Source of the DNA: a virus
Strand: one strand, 5' to 3'
Length of the DNA stretch: 42,997 bases
Virus record (IMG/VR): IMGVR_UViG_3300002180_000006
Location: 1-42,997 of that record
Part shown: piece by piece, positions 32,871-40,103 of the stretch
Numbering within the stretch: position 1 is the first letter of the stretch
Layout of the letters: the number at the start of each line of letters is the position of its first letter
The notes under the pieces: generated by a model
Told to the model about the DNA's origin: nothing
Databases searched by the model: none
Seen by the model: the letters and a program-made list of their open reading frames with translations, nothing else
Made by a program: the position numbers and the translations under genes

Positions 32871-33037
32871 TATACCCCCTCCTCTTGTTCTATAATTTCA
32901 AGAGCCACTTCATAATCTTCTTTTGGTGGCATGCTAACACATTTCATACATGGTGGGTTGCCTAAATGACAAGAACAAGAAGCATATTCAAGATATTCAT
33001 ATGCATTTACTATATCTATTGCTTGAGCTAATGTCAT
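32870..33037 (-). CDS. Small Cys-rich protein (55 aa)
   Basis: Coupled at both ends by 1-bp overlaps (TAATG). RBS AAGGAGG. Starts MTLAQAIDIVNAYEYLEYAS, then CSCHLGNPPCMKC at 21-33, a compact Cys/His cluster likely to bind zinc, and an acidic tail (ALEIIEQEEGV). Too short for routine calls, but packing and RBS are convincing. Function unknown. Confidence 0.7.
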   Translation of the reverse strand: MTLAQAIDIVNAYEYLEYASCSCHLGNPPCMKCVSMPPKEDYEVALEIIEQEEGV

Positions 33038-33186
33038 TATTTATCCTCCTTATATTTTTCTGGACATTGTCCCATTTCATATAATCTACAAATCTTTATC
33101 CCATTACCAATAAATGGAGTAAAACATTCCCTATTATAGCATTCAGTTTCTCGTACTTGATACTTTTTTCTTTCCTTTAACTTCAT
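33037..33186 (-). CDS. Small basic Cys-containing protein (49 aa)
   Basis: ATG overlaps the ligase stop (ATGA) and the TAA overlaps the next ATG. Starts MKLKERKKYQVRETECYNRE with Cys at 16, 21, 33 and 41 (ECYNREC...KICRLYEMGQCPEKY), suggesting a single zinc knuckle. RBS GGGAGG lies inside the ligase end. Function unknown. Confidence 0.65.
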   Translation of the reverse strand: MKLKERKKYQVRETECYNRECFTPFIGNGIKICRLYEMGQCPEKYKEDK

Positions 33187-34382
33187 TTATCCTCCCTTAT
33201 TTTTTGTTTACCCATACGAGCGTGCCTAAAATTCATATCGTCAGTAAACTCAGTAACAACTACATGAATAGTTTTACCTATTATTGTTTCTGGTTTATTC
33301 CAGAAAGTAAGTCTTTCTTGATCCGAGAACCCTCCTCCTACTTTTTGGCCTGATCTATTAAATTTGGTGGGTATTGGTTCTTTACACATATATTTAACAA
33401 TAACCCCGCCTAAACACTTTTCATATTTTTTTCCATCTTTGCCCTTATATACATCAATTACTTCGAGGTCTAGGTCTACAACGTTTTTAACTTTTTGCCA
33501 ATTATAAGTTCTTTTACTTTCATATGGGTAATCTATTGGTCTAAGTATTAACCCTTCATGCCCAGCTTTTCTGACTGATTTAAAAAGATCAAATACTTCA
33601 TCATGACTATGAACTAATTTATGATGAATTTCTAAAAGATGTTCCCCTAAATAAGATATTTCTTTCATAAGTTCAAGTCTTGTTTCAAAGTCTTCTTTTA
33701 CAGTTGGTAATTCAATTATATGAGCTACAGCATCTGGAGTTTTATTGTGATCCCTGATTTTACCAGAACCCCATTGAAATTTACCCCCTTTAACAGCTAA
33801 CTCAACATCAATTTTTACTTCTATACCGCCACTAGTTATCTCATCTACTATATGGTTCAGCCCAAAGTATTCATGACCATTGCGTGAGTAAAACTTTTTA
33901 GTAATAGGGTTATATATTCCTCTGACACAATCTATTTTTAGACCAGCATAACACGGAAACCTAATTCTATCAGGGTCATAAGTTTCTGCAAGCATTACAT
34001 CATGAGTTGGTATTAATCCAGGAAATACCTTATTAATAGTTTTTACACCCATACCCATTCGTAAATCTTTATTAAGAATCATAAGAAATAGTTTATTAGA
34101 CTTATATGATAATTCACTTGTATGTATATTAATGGCAATTTGAGCTTCATCGCCTGTTACTTTACGAGTAGATAATGCATCCAAAAGAAACCAAGTATCT
34201 TTGTCAAATTCTTTAAAACCTGCACTATTCCAACCTTTAGTTGCATAATACATAGTAAAAGGGTCATAAGTAGCTAGTAGGTATGGTTTAACATCTTGCC
34301 CTTTTAAAAGGTGCTGTTTACTATTTCCACTTGTATTAGCAATTCTAGTAAATAAGTCAAAAGCTTTATCACTTGACAGCAT
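33183..34382 (-). CDS. ATP-dependent DNA ligase (399 aa)
   Basis: Seals nicks in replicating phage DNA using ATP. Nucleotidyltransferase motifs: I LKIDCVRGIYN (about 148-158, adenylated Lys), III DVELAVKGG, IV GHEGLILRPIDYPYE (about 273-287), V WQKVKNVVDLDLEVIDVYKG, then an OB-fold with GGVIVKYM and GKTIHVVVTEF. Motif I has Cys in place of the usual Gly (K-x-D-G). Length fits T7-type phage ligases. GGAGGAATTAA precedes the ATG, which overlaps the VRR-NUC gene by 14 bp. Confidence 0.93.
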   Translation of the reverse strand: MLSSDKAFDLFTRIANTSGNSKQHLLKGQDVKPYLLATYDPFTMYYATKGWNSAGFKEFDKDTWFLLDALSTRKVTGDEAQIAINIHTSELSYKSNKLFLMILNKDLRMGMGVKTINKVFPGLIPTHDVMLAETYDPDRIRFPCYAGLKIDCVRGIYNPITKKFYSRNGHEYFGLNHIVDEITSGGIEVKIDVELAVKGGKFQWGSGKIRDHNKTPDAVAHIIELPTVKEDFETRLELMKEISYLGEHLLEIHHKLVHSHDEVFDLFKSVRKAGHEGLILRPIDYPYESKRTYNWQKVKNVVDLDLEVIDVYKGKDGKKYEKCLGGVIVKYMCKEPIPTKFNRSGQKVGGGFSDQERLTFWNKPETIIGKTIHVVVTEFTDDMNFRHARMGKQKIREDK

Positions 34383-34665
34383 TTAATTCCTCCCTCCATA
34401 TATTAATTAAAATGTCAACTTTTTCTTTGGTATCAACAACAAATACTTCATGACCAAGACTTCGTAAGTACTTGATTACTTTAGCCTGTAAGGGTGTTGG
34501 TTCTTTCCATGGAGCTTTGCATTCGACATACTTTGTCAAGCCTCGCGGGAGACAACAAATTCTATCAGGAATAGACCGATTTGATGGAGATGAAAACTTA
34601 TAAGCTTTACCCCCGAGCTTAGCCACTTGTTTAACCAGATATCCCTCTACATCTCTTTCTAACAT
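34369..34665 (-). CDS. VRR-NUC domain nuclease (98 aa)
   Basis: Stand-alone PD-(D/E)XK-like nuclease. Features: GGKAYKFSSPSNRSIPDRIC (18-37), CLPRGLTKYVECKAPWKEPT (38-57; catalytic D at PDR and E-x-K at VECK), PLQAKVIKYLRSLGHEVFVV. This matches the minimal VRR-NUC proteins found beside phage SNF2 helicases. Likely acts on branched DNA in replication or recombination. Start overlaps the previous gene by 7 bp. Confidence 0.92.
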   Translation of the reverse strand: MLERDVEGYLVKQVAKLGGKAYKFSSPSNRSIPDRICCLPRGLTKYVECKAPWKEPTPLQAKVIKYLRSLGHEVFVVDTKEKVDILINIWREELNAVK

Positions 34666-34976
34666 GTTCCTGATTCCTTTGCTATTATAATACCTGAAGT
34701 AACTTGTAGGTAAAGTTTTTCAAGTTTAGACATCCTTTTAACAGCCATAACTTCAACAATACAGTTCGATTGAATAACAATTGGTAAGTCAAAGAAAGTA
34801 TCTAATGATAAATCAAATAGTTGTGTACCTTGTTGCCCATTTTGTGACATTATACCTTTAATAACACAACCTTTTTTAAGTTTATAAACTTTTGACTTAT
34901 GGAATTCATCTATGTTATCTTCACGAGTTATATAAATATTTCCATTAGACAACCTAATCTGAAATAATTTACTCAT
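34659..34976 (-). CDS. Unknown small beta-rich protein (105 aa)
   Basis: Starts MSKLFQIRLSNGNIYITRED after AAGGAGGTAGTAA. Beta strands (YKLKKGCVIKGIMS, TFFDLPIVIQSNCIVEVMAV) and a short helix. It lies within the replication operon between the 83-aa gene and VRR-NUC. No domain recognised; could be a small accessory or inhibitor. Confidence 0.7.
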   Translation of the reverse strand: MSKLFQIRLSNGNIYITREDNIDEFHKSKVYKLKKGCVIKGIMSQNGQQGTQLFDLSLDTFFDLPIVIQSNCIVEVMAVKRMSKLEKLYLQVTSGIIIAKESGTC

Positions 34977-34992
34977 TTACTACCTCCTTTAC

Positions 34993-35244
34993 TTATAGAT
35001 TGTGAGTTCCTTTCCATGCATCCATTTTCTCTTTAGATCCACGACACAACATTGGAGCTTCTAAATACATAAATTTGGCAATACTAAACATGCAAGCAGT
35101 ATTAGTTTCATCAGCTAACATAAAACTATCTACAAGTTTGTCACAAATAACCGCTGTTAAAAAACTACCCGGATGCACACCTTCCTCAATATATTTTCTC
35201 ATGCCTCCTCTAATGTGTTCTGGTAATAAATCATAATTAATCAT
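34993..35244 (-). CDS. Unknown small helical protein (83 aa)
   Basis: Start set at ATG 35242-35244 with AAGGAGG 6 nt upstream, 10 bp after the polymerase stop; a longer frame would run back into the polymerase gene. Starts MINYDLLPEHIRGGMRKYIE, then GVHPGSFLTAVICDKLVDSF. This resembles small phage proteins with the pattern PxHmr-gm-ryie-G--PGsFL-Av--Ndl, seen beside replication genes. Function unknown. Confidence 0.75.
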   Translation of the reverse strand: MINYDLLPEHIRGGMRKYIEEGVHPGSFLTAVICDKLVDSFMLADETNTACMFSIAKFMYLEAPMLCRGSKEKMDAWKGTHNL

Positions 35245-35254
35245 TGCTACCTCC

Positions 35255-37258
35255 TTATCCTTTGCGGTATCTTTTTTCAATGAATCCCTCTGCACCAAGA
35301 GGAAGACCTGTTGCCCATTGGGGCACATCACACATTATCCTGAAAATATCTTTTAGTGTTTTTTCTTTATTGCAATCCTTAGAAACTTCAAAAATAATCT
35401 CATCATAGACTGAACCTATAATTTTGTATCCCTGTTTTTCTAAAGCTTCTTCACCATAAAATAATAAATCTCTTGACATTGCTTGAACTATATTCTCAAC
35501 GAGTCTTCCAGGAATTATACTTAGCCTCATCCACTTTTTTGTATATGGATTTATTCCAAATGCGGAAGGTTCAGGTCCAAACTTACCTTCTCTAATAAGT
35601 GGTTTGTTATAATACATATTTCTTCCTGATGGTAAAGTTAACTGTAGCCACCTAGTTTTATTTCTATCAAGAACCACTTTGTATGAGGCACATGATGCTT
35701 CAAATTTAGTTCCTGGGTGTGTTATAGCATTTATTGCAGCATTTTTACACCTATACCACAACTTAACTACTTTATGATACTTAGTTCTGTATGCTTCAAC
35801 TGCCTTACGTGCCTGTTCATCAGTAACTAGTAAGTCATTAGCTTCTGCATAGCCTATAAATCCTTTCCATCCAAGGCCATACCCGCAGCCAAGAACTAAT
35901 TGTTTACCAAAGTACCTTTGTTGACTATCTATATCATCATATGGAACCCCATACAAGTCAACCGCCATATCAATATATTGATCAAGATCTTCACGAAATA
36001 ATTGTAAAGTCTTTTCGTCTTGGGCAAGCCATGCAAGACCACGATTTTCTATTCCTGTATAATCAACTGCACATATCAGTTTTCCTTTGGGAGCTTTAAT
36101 CATGGCTCTAACCAAAGATTTTGCAACATTTACAGGATTCTTTTCAATAATACTTAAATCAAAAAACCCTTGTATAAGTTCAACAGCTTCAGTTTCAGAT
36201 TTGGCACCAACCTTTGACCTAGGTAAATTATATAACTGAAAACTCATACCTGCATCTCTGCCAGTATTAGCTCCATAATAACGGATATTGTCAAATATCC
36301 TACCTTTATGCTCAAGTTCTATAATTTTTAAATATTTGGCAGTTGAAGACCTACCAAGTTCTTGCCTAAGTTCTAATACAGTTTTAGCTCTATTTAAAAA
36401 ATCAAGTCTCCTTAAACTTTTTTTCTGAGCTGTATGAGAAGGGTCATCAGCTTTAAGTTTCAAAAAAGGAATTTCTACTTCCATGTTTTTCATTATTTTA
36501 GGTATAGTTTCAGCTTGTAAATTTGGAACTGTTATACCATAAGATCTAAGCCATTTAACTATACGTTGGTTTTGAGTAGCTTTAGTTATCAAACCATCTG
36601 TTAAATCAGGTAGCAATCGATTTTGTTCTTCTTTATAAACTTCAGTTACTCTATAAATTTGTTTTGCAGATTCAATATCAATAGGCAACCCACGATTATT
36701 TTTTAAAACTGTTCGTTCCCAATGCCTTTGTTCTTCATCTGATAATTTAGAAGCAGGTAAAGCATTAAGCATCTCATACATTGTATCAACATCACGTTTA
36801 CAATATTCGTGTAACTCTATTAAATCTAAATGAGTATAAACAAATGGTGGACAACATATTAATTGGATTAATGCTTTACCTCTTGGATTTTTTTGAATTT
36901 TAAGTTTGAGGTCTTCACCTGCATTAGCAAGAGACTGATGATATGTAAATCTTCCACAAATAGCCATAACATCAATCCACTGACTAATAGAGGATTGTGG
37001 AAATTTATACTTAACACCAAGCGTATTCCATACAGCTAAGTCAAACTGCGCATTAAAAGCATAAAATTTATGGGAGTTAATAGATTTCATAAACTTAGGA
37101 AGTGGGTTACCAGGAATCCAAAGTTGAGTTGGTTCATCATCAATTTTATACCCCATACAGATTATATCTGCTTCTTTGCCATTCAAATAATTCATTCGTC
37201 CATGCTTAACTAAAGCAACTTCACTTTTAGTTTCAAAGTCAATTCCTATTAGTGACAT
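35255..37258 (-). CDS. Family A DNA polymerase with 3'-5' exonuclease (667 aa)
   Basis: Replicative polymerase. Exonuclease motifs: ExoI IGIDFETKSE (4-13), ExoII FYAFNAQFDLAVWN (about 97-110), ExoIII EYCKRDVDTMYEM (about 155). Polymerase motifs: A ICAVDYTGIENRGLAW (about 395-410), B RYFGKQLVLGCGYGLGWKGF (about 443-462), C GSVYDEIIFEV (about 612-622). Motif C has Tyr where the usual His of HDE stands, and motif A has DYTGIENR in place of DYSQIELR; both are known types of variation in phage polymerases. No 5'-3' nuclease domain. RBS AAGGGAAGA; overlaps the zinc-finger gene by 20 bp. Confidence 0.95.
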   Translation of the reverse strand: MSLIGIDFETKSEVALVKHGRMNYLNGKEADIICMGYKIDDEPTQLWIPGNPLPKFMKSINSHKFYAFNAQFDLAVWNTLGVKYKFPQSSISQWIDVMAICGRFTYHQSLANAGEDLKLKIQKNPRGKALIQLICCPPFVYTHLDLIELHEYCKRDVDTMYEMLNALPASKLSDEEQRHWERTVLKNNRGLPIDIESAKQIYRVTEVYKEEQNRLLPDLTDGLITKATQNQRIVKWLRSYGITVPNLQAETIPKIMKNMEVEIPFLKLKADDPSHTAQKKSLRRLDFLNRAKTVLELRQELGRSSTAKYLKIIELEHKGRIFDNIRYYGANTGRDAGMSFQLYNLPRSKVGAKSETEAVELIQGFFDLSIIEKNPVNVAKSLVRAMIKAPKGKLICAVDYTGIENRGLAWLAQDEKTLQLFREDLDQYIDMAVDLYGVPYDDIDSQQRYFGKQLVLGCGYGLGWKGFIGYAEANDLLVTDEQARKAVEAYRTKYHKVVKLWYRCKNAAINAITHPGTKFEASCASYKVVLDRNKTRWLQLTLPSGRNMYYNKPLIREGKFGPEPSAFGINPYTKKWMRLSIIPGRLVENIVQAMSRDLLFYGEEALEKQGYKIIGSVYDEIIFEVSKDCNKEKTLKDIFRIMCDVPQWATGLPLGAEGFIEKRYRKG

Positions 37259-37448
37259 TAATCTTCCCTTTTTTATTTAATAATTTTTTTAGTTCATCAT
37301 GTTTTTGTTTATTACAATTTTTACATCTTCTAGGATAACCAGGAGGATTTTTGAAAATATTTAATTTTTTATTAAAAACCTCAGGCATCCAAACACCACA
37401 TTCTTGACAACAAATTCCGTTTAAAACATCTTCACTCACTTGCCCCAT
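37239..37448 (-). CDS. Small zinc-finger protein coupled to the polymerase (69 aa)
   Basis: Starts MGQVSEDVLNGICCQECGVW after TATAGGAGG. Cys pattern CCQEC (13-17) and RCKNCNK (41-47) forms a probable zinc knuckle; the C-terminus is basic (KKLLNKKGKINVTNRN). It overlaps the polymerase start by 20 bp, so translation of the two is probably coupled. It follows a G-rich hairpin leader. Confidence 0.75.
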   Translation of the reverse strand: MGQVSEDVLNGICCQECGVWMPEVFNKKLNIFKNPPGYPRRCKNCNKQKHDELKKLLNKKGKINVTNRN

Positions 37449-37465
37449 TATATTTCCTCCTATAA

Positions 37466-37511
37466 GATAACAACCATACCCCCCGGATGTAGCCCCATAC
37501 CCCTTGTTATC
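37466..37511 (-). promoter_or_regulatory. G-rich stem-loop leader before the zinc-finger/polymerase genes
   Basis: An 8-bp stem (GATAACAA / TTGTTATC) encloses about 30 nt that on the minus (mRNA) strand reads GGGGTATGGGGCTAC then ATCCGGGGGGTATGG. GGGGTATGG occurs twice. Three runs of 4-6 G plus GG make a possible G-quadruplex in a genome that is otherwise about two-thirds AT. It lies between the ssDNA-binding gene and the RBS of the zinc-finger gene. Confidence 0.6.
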
Positions 37512-37520
37512 ATTTAAGGT

Positions 37521-38084
37521 TTATTCTAACTCATCTGAAGTTTCTTCAGTTGATTCTGCAGTAAAATCTGCAAAAGCATCTTCAGCTTTTTGACGACCAT
37601 CTAGACGTTCACCTTCTTTAACCATCAGAAGGTTATTAAGTCCAACACCTACACCTCTATTACCTGCTTGGTTGTAAGGAAAGAAATTGATATCTGCTCG
37701 TCCATAGCAACCACTAAAAAAATCTTCTGGATCAAAAATAGGGGCAGGTGGTCCATCTACTTGAACTTTAACTACACCTGGTTTATTTACAGATGAAGAG
37801 TTTAAAAAGAAACACCCTTGATACTCTGCTCCTCTATTTCCGCTATCAAATTCCTCATCACCATCACGAAGAGGAAGACGAAGTCCTTTAATTTGAGCTT
37901 TTGTAAATTTATTAGTATCTAAGCCCTTCTGAACAGCCAAGTTAATCACTGCTTGTATGGCTTTAATTCCAGCTTTATCCTCCTTTGGAATAAGAATGGA
38001 AGCTGAATACTTAAGATCTCCTGAAGGGTTTGCCTTTGGTTCAAAACAATTTAAATAACTGAATCTTACTAAAGTTGTTATCAT
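37521..38084 (-). CDS. DUF2815 single-stranded DNA-binding protein (187 aa)
   Basis: Start set at ATG 38082-38084 after AAGGAGACAAAAAGAC; upstream frame extension has no RBS. DUF2815 pattern: VRFSYLNCFEPKANPSGDLK (6-25), YSASILIPKEDK, LPLRDGDEEFD, YQGCFFLNSSSVNKPGVV, FFSGCYGRADINFFPYNQAG, NRGVGVGLNNLLMVKEGERL, and an acidic tail (TAESTEETSDELE) as in SSBs. It coats ssDNA and co-occurs with the polymerase, DUF2800 nuclease and SNF2 helicase in many phages. Confidence 0.92.
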   Translation of the reverse strand: MITTLVRFSYLNCFEPKANPSGDLKYSASILIPKEDKAGIKAIQAVINLAVQKGLDTNKFTKAQIKGLRLPLRDGDEEFDSGNRGAEYQGCFFLNSSSVNKPGVVKVQVDGPPAPIFDPEDFFSGCYGRADINFFPYNQAGNRGVGVGLNNLLMVKEGERLDGRQKAEDAFADFTAESTEETSDELE

Positions 38085-38109
38085 GTCTTTTTGTCTCCTT
38101 AACTTTTTG

Positions 38110-38304
38110 TCATTCATTTCTAAGTATGTTGGCAATTTTATCTTTAATATATTGCCTAAGGCCATTTACAGATTTATCAACTTCTTCCAATAGATTGGCA
38201 CTATCTTCAACCTCTTTTTCTATTGCCACATCTAACCGGATACTTTCGTATGGAGCAGGCTGACAAGTCCGGCCATAAGAAATTTTTACTCTTCTATTAG
38301 CCAC
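38110..38304 (-). CDS. Small helical protein, unknown function (64 aa)
   Basis: GTG start at 38302-38304, sharing a base with the previous stop (TAGTG), with AGGGGGTGG 5 nt upstream. Starts VANRRVKISYGRTCQPAPYE, a beta segment of the kind SYGxTxqp.pYesi found in small phage proteins, then a long acidic helix (VAIEKEVEDSANLLEEVDKS) and a C-terminal helix. The conserved-looking N-terminus suggests a known but unnamed family near phage SSB genes. Confidence 0.7.
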   Translation of the reverse strand: MANRRVKISYGRTCQPAPYESIRLDVAIEKEVEDSANLLEEVDKSVNGLRQYIKDKIANILRNE

Positions 38305-38675
38305 TAATACCACCCCCTATCCTCCTCTTTATTATTATATCCTTCTGTTATTCTTAAATAATTGTTTTTTTCTACAGCAATAAACATTTCATTAATTTCT
38401 CCTGGAGAAATATTTAAAATTTCACAGATTCCTCCTAGAAAGAATATACAATCTATCACTTCTCTGATCACATTACAAATGTTATATTCTTGATCTTCTA
38501 TTGCTCTCCAAGGTTTCCAAGGAGTACTGTTTACTATTTCTGCTACTTCTTGATTTAATGCTAATGCAAAATCTCGAAAACTTCTCATCTTTTCTTCAGA
38601 AGTATATCCATCAAAATTATACCCCAACTTTTTGTGATAAGTTTTAATTCTTTCAAACATCTCAATTACATCCAT
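38304..38675 (-). CDS. All-alpha NTP pyrophosphatase, dUTPase/MazG-like (123 aa)
   Basis: Helical metal-dependent nucleotide pyrophosphatase. Motif-like blocks: ALNQEVAEIVNSTPWKPWR (38-56, E-x-x-E plus Trp as in dimeric dUTPases), NVIREVIDCIFFLGGICEIL (66-85, E-x-x-D), then a helix with KNNYLRITEGY. The substrate is probably dUTP, which would feed dUMP to ThyX, but other dNTPs are possible. Overlaps the dCMP deaminase gene by 14 bp. Confidence 0.75.
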   Translation of the reverse strand: MDVIEMFERIKTYHKKLGYNFDGYTSEEKMRSFRDFALALNQEVAEIVNSTPWKPWRAIEDQEYNICNVIREVIDCIFFLGGICEILNISPGEINEMFIAVEKNNYLRITEGYNNKEEDRGWY

Positions 38676-39093
38676 ACTTAATCCAAGCCTTTCCCCATAG
38701 CTCTTTTGCTTCTAGGTGTTTATGTTCAGTTAAAAATATAATTCTTTTACAAGGTGTATTCATTATCATTTTGATACAAGCCACACAGGGACTTAAAGTT
38801 GTATATATGGTGTGTATCTGTTCTGGAACTCTACATTGTATAAGTGCATTTTGTTCTGCATGAGCTGAAGAACATTTGGCTGGATTATTGGTTTCCAGTT
38901 TTATACAATGTCCAAGTTCAATACAGTGTTCATACCCTCGTGGAGCTCCATTATAGCCAGTTGCAATAATTTCATTTCTACTATTTATAATAACACAACC
39001 TACTTGCTTATCTAAACAAGTACTTCTTTCTGCAAGAGCTTGAGCTATTTTCAAGTAGCATTCATTTTTTGAGATTCTTGCTTTGATTATCAC
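38662..39093 (-). CDS. dCMP deaminase (143 aa)
   Basis: Zn enzyme that makes dUMP from dCMP. Motifs: TGYNGAPRGYEHC (45-57), HAEQNAL (78-84; His78 zinc, Glu80 catalytic), SPCVACIKMI (101-110; Cys103 and Cys106 zinc). Length and motifs match phage/T4-type deaminases. GTG start (VIIKARISKNECYLK) with GGGAGAATGGCTT upstream, lying 32 bp inside the ThyX gene end. Together with the dUTPase-like enzyme and ThyX it forms a dTMP pathway. Confidence 0.93.
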   Translation of the reverse strand: MIIKARISKNECYLKIAQALAERSTCLDKQVGCVIINSRNEIIATGYNGAPRGYEHCIELGHCIKLETNNPAKCSSAHAEQNALIQCRVPEQIHTIYTTLSPCVACIKMIMNTPCKRIIFLTEHKHLEAKELWGKAWIKYGCN

Positions 39094-39748
39094 AAGCCAT
39101 TCTCCCTTGCTTACAATTGCCAGTCATAAAACAATCAGGACCAACTAAATTAAATAAATTAGGCCACCAACCTTTAGCTATAGTAGACATAGCTTTTGCA
39201 AACAAAAGCATCTCAGTAACATTGCGTTCACACATGCGAAGGTTGAGAAAGTTTATTAAAGACCTAGCATTTACTGTCCACATAATATTAACCGCTTTAG
39301 CATTGGGAAGAATTTGTCTAGCTTCCTCTTTTGGTATGCCTCTATTAATGAGGCTTTTATAATACATATCCAAATCATCAAGTATTCTTTTAGCATCTAA
39401 GTTATCAACCATATTAGGATGAAGTATATTTGGGTATTCATCATATTCTTGATAATGCTGACTTGCTGAAGTAAATGACCCCATACGATGACGGGTTATC
39501 TGTGCCAAAAAAGACCTCGATACATTTGATATAATAACTGTTATATAACAATGCTCAAAGATTGAGGTATGATTTGCTTTAAGCAAATATTTAACCAGTC
39601 GTTCTTTTTTTTCTGGGCTATTATAAACGGCATAATTTTTCTTTTGAGTCAGATTGCTTGCTGCTACACATGTCCAATCTGGAGTTGGAGTTTTATAAAC
39701 AATATTAATTTTGCAGTCCTCATAAGACTTAAATCTCTTCTTTGTCAT
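39062..39748 (-). CDS. thyX: FAD-dependent thymidylate synthase (228 aa)
   Basis: Makes dTMP from dUMP. Signature RHRMGSFTSAS fits RHR-x7-S exactly, preceded by NVSRSFLAQITRHRMGSF and followed by QHYQEYDEYP. Start set at ATG 39748 because AAAGGAGGG lies 3-4 nt upstream; the frame extends 5 codons to a TTG that overlaps this RBS. The C-terminal LINFLNLRMCERNVTEMLLF (contains R-x-C-x-R-N like pattern) and FNLVGPDCFMTGNCKQG match the family. Confidence 0.94.
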   Translation of the reverse strand: MTKKRFKSYEDCKINIVYKTPTPDWTCVAASNLTQKKNYAVYNSPEKKERLVKYLLKANHTSIFEHCYITVIISNVSRSFLAQITRHRMGSFTSASQHYQEYDEYPNILHPNMVDNLDAKRILDDLDMYYKSLINRGIPKEEARQILPNAKAVNIMWTVNARSLINFLNLRMCERNVTEMLLFAKAMSTIAKGWWPNLFNLVGPDCFMTGNCKQGRMACDNQSKNLKK

Positions 39749-40025
39749 TTTCCCTCCTTTCAAACCAAAATAAAAACATTAAATTACATGCAGCATGAAG
39801 TAAATGAGATAGTCCTGATTCTTTATCCATAAGTGAACCAGCCCTCCATTCCATTAAATGCCTCATAACCGCTCCATAATATCTGTCTTGTGGATCTCTT
39901 AAAGTTTGCCAGTTATATGGCTTATATTTTTTAGCACCAAACGTCAAAACTTTTCCAATTCCACTGATAAAAGTAGGGTTAATTAAATCTAGCCTATTTT
40001 TATCGTTATCTAACTTTTTACTCAT
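39729..40025 (-). CDS. DUF5664 protein, dATP/dGTP diphosphohydrolase-like (98 aa)
   Basis: Family pattern: NDKNRLDLINPTFISGIGKV (7-26), LTFGAKKYKPYNWQTLRDPQ (27-46), YYGAVMRHLMEWRAGSLMDK (49-68), ESGLSHLLHAACNLMFLFWF. Conserved KY..NW, RHL.W..G, D.ESG..HL are those of DUF5664, annotated as a dATP/dGTP diphosphohydrolase N-terminal domain. It may shape the dNTP pool. RBS ACTGGAGG; overlaps ThyX by 20 bp. Confidence 0.85.
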   Translation of the reverse strand: MSKKLDNDKNRLDLINPTFISGIGKVLTFGAKKYKPYNWQTLRDPQDRYYGAVMRHLMEWRAGSLMDKESGLSHLLHAACNLMFLFWFERRENDKEEI

Positions 40026-40041
40026 AGATTATCCTCCAGTT

Positions 40042-40072
40042 AAAAAGGCCGTGTATTATACACGGCCTTTTT
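40042..40072. terminator. Strong two-way intrinsic terminator
   Basis: Perfect 14-bp stem AAAAAGGCCGTGTA / TACACGGCCTTTTT with a 3-nt loop; U-runs on both strands. On the minus strand it ends the 192-aa gene's transcript before the nucleotide-metabolism genes. Confidence 0.9.
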
Positions 40073-40103
40073 TGGAATTACTTAAGTGAGGAGCCAGGGA
40101 TTA

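Noticed and set aside
37239-37448. HNH endonuclease for the small zinc protein next to the polymerase
   Set aside because: Two Cys pairs are present but no His-Asn-His core.
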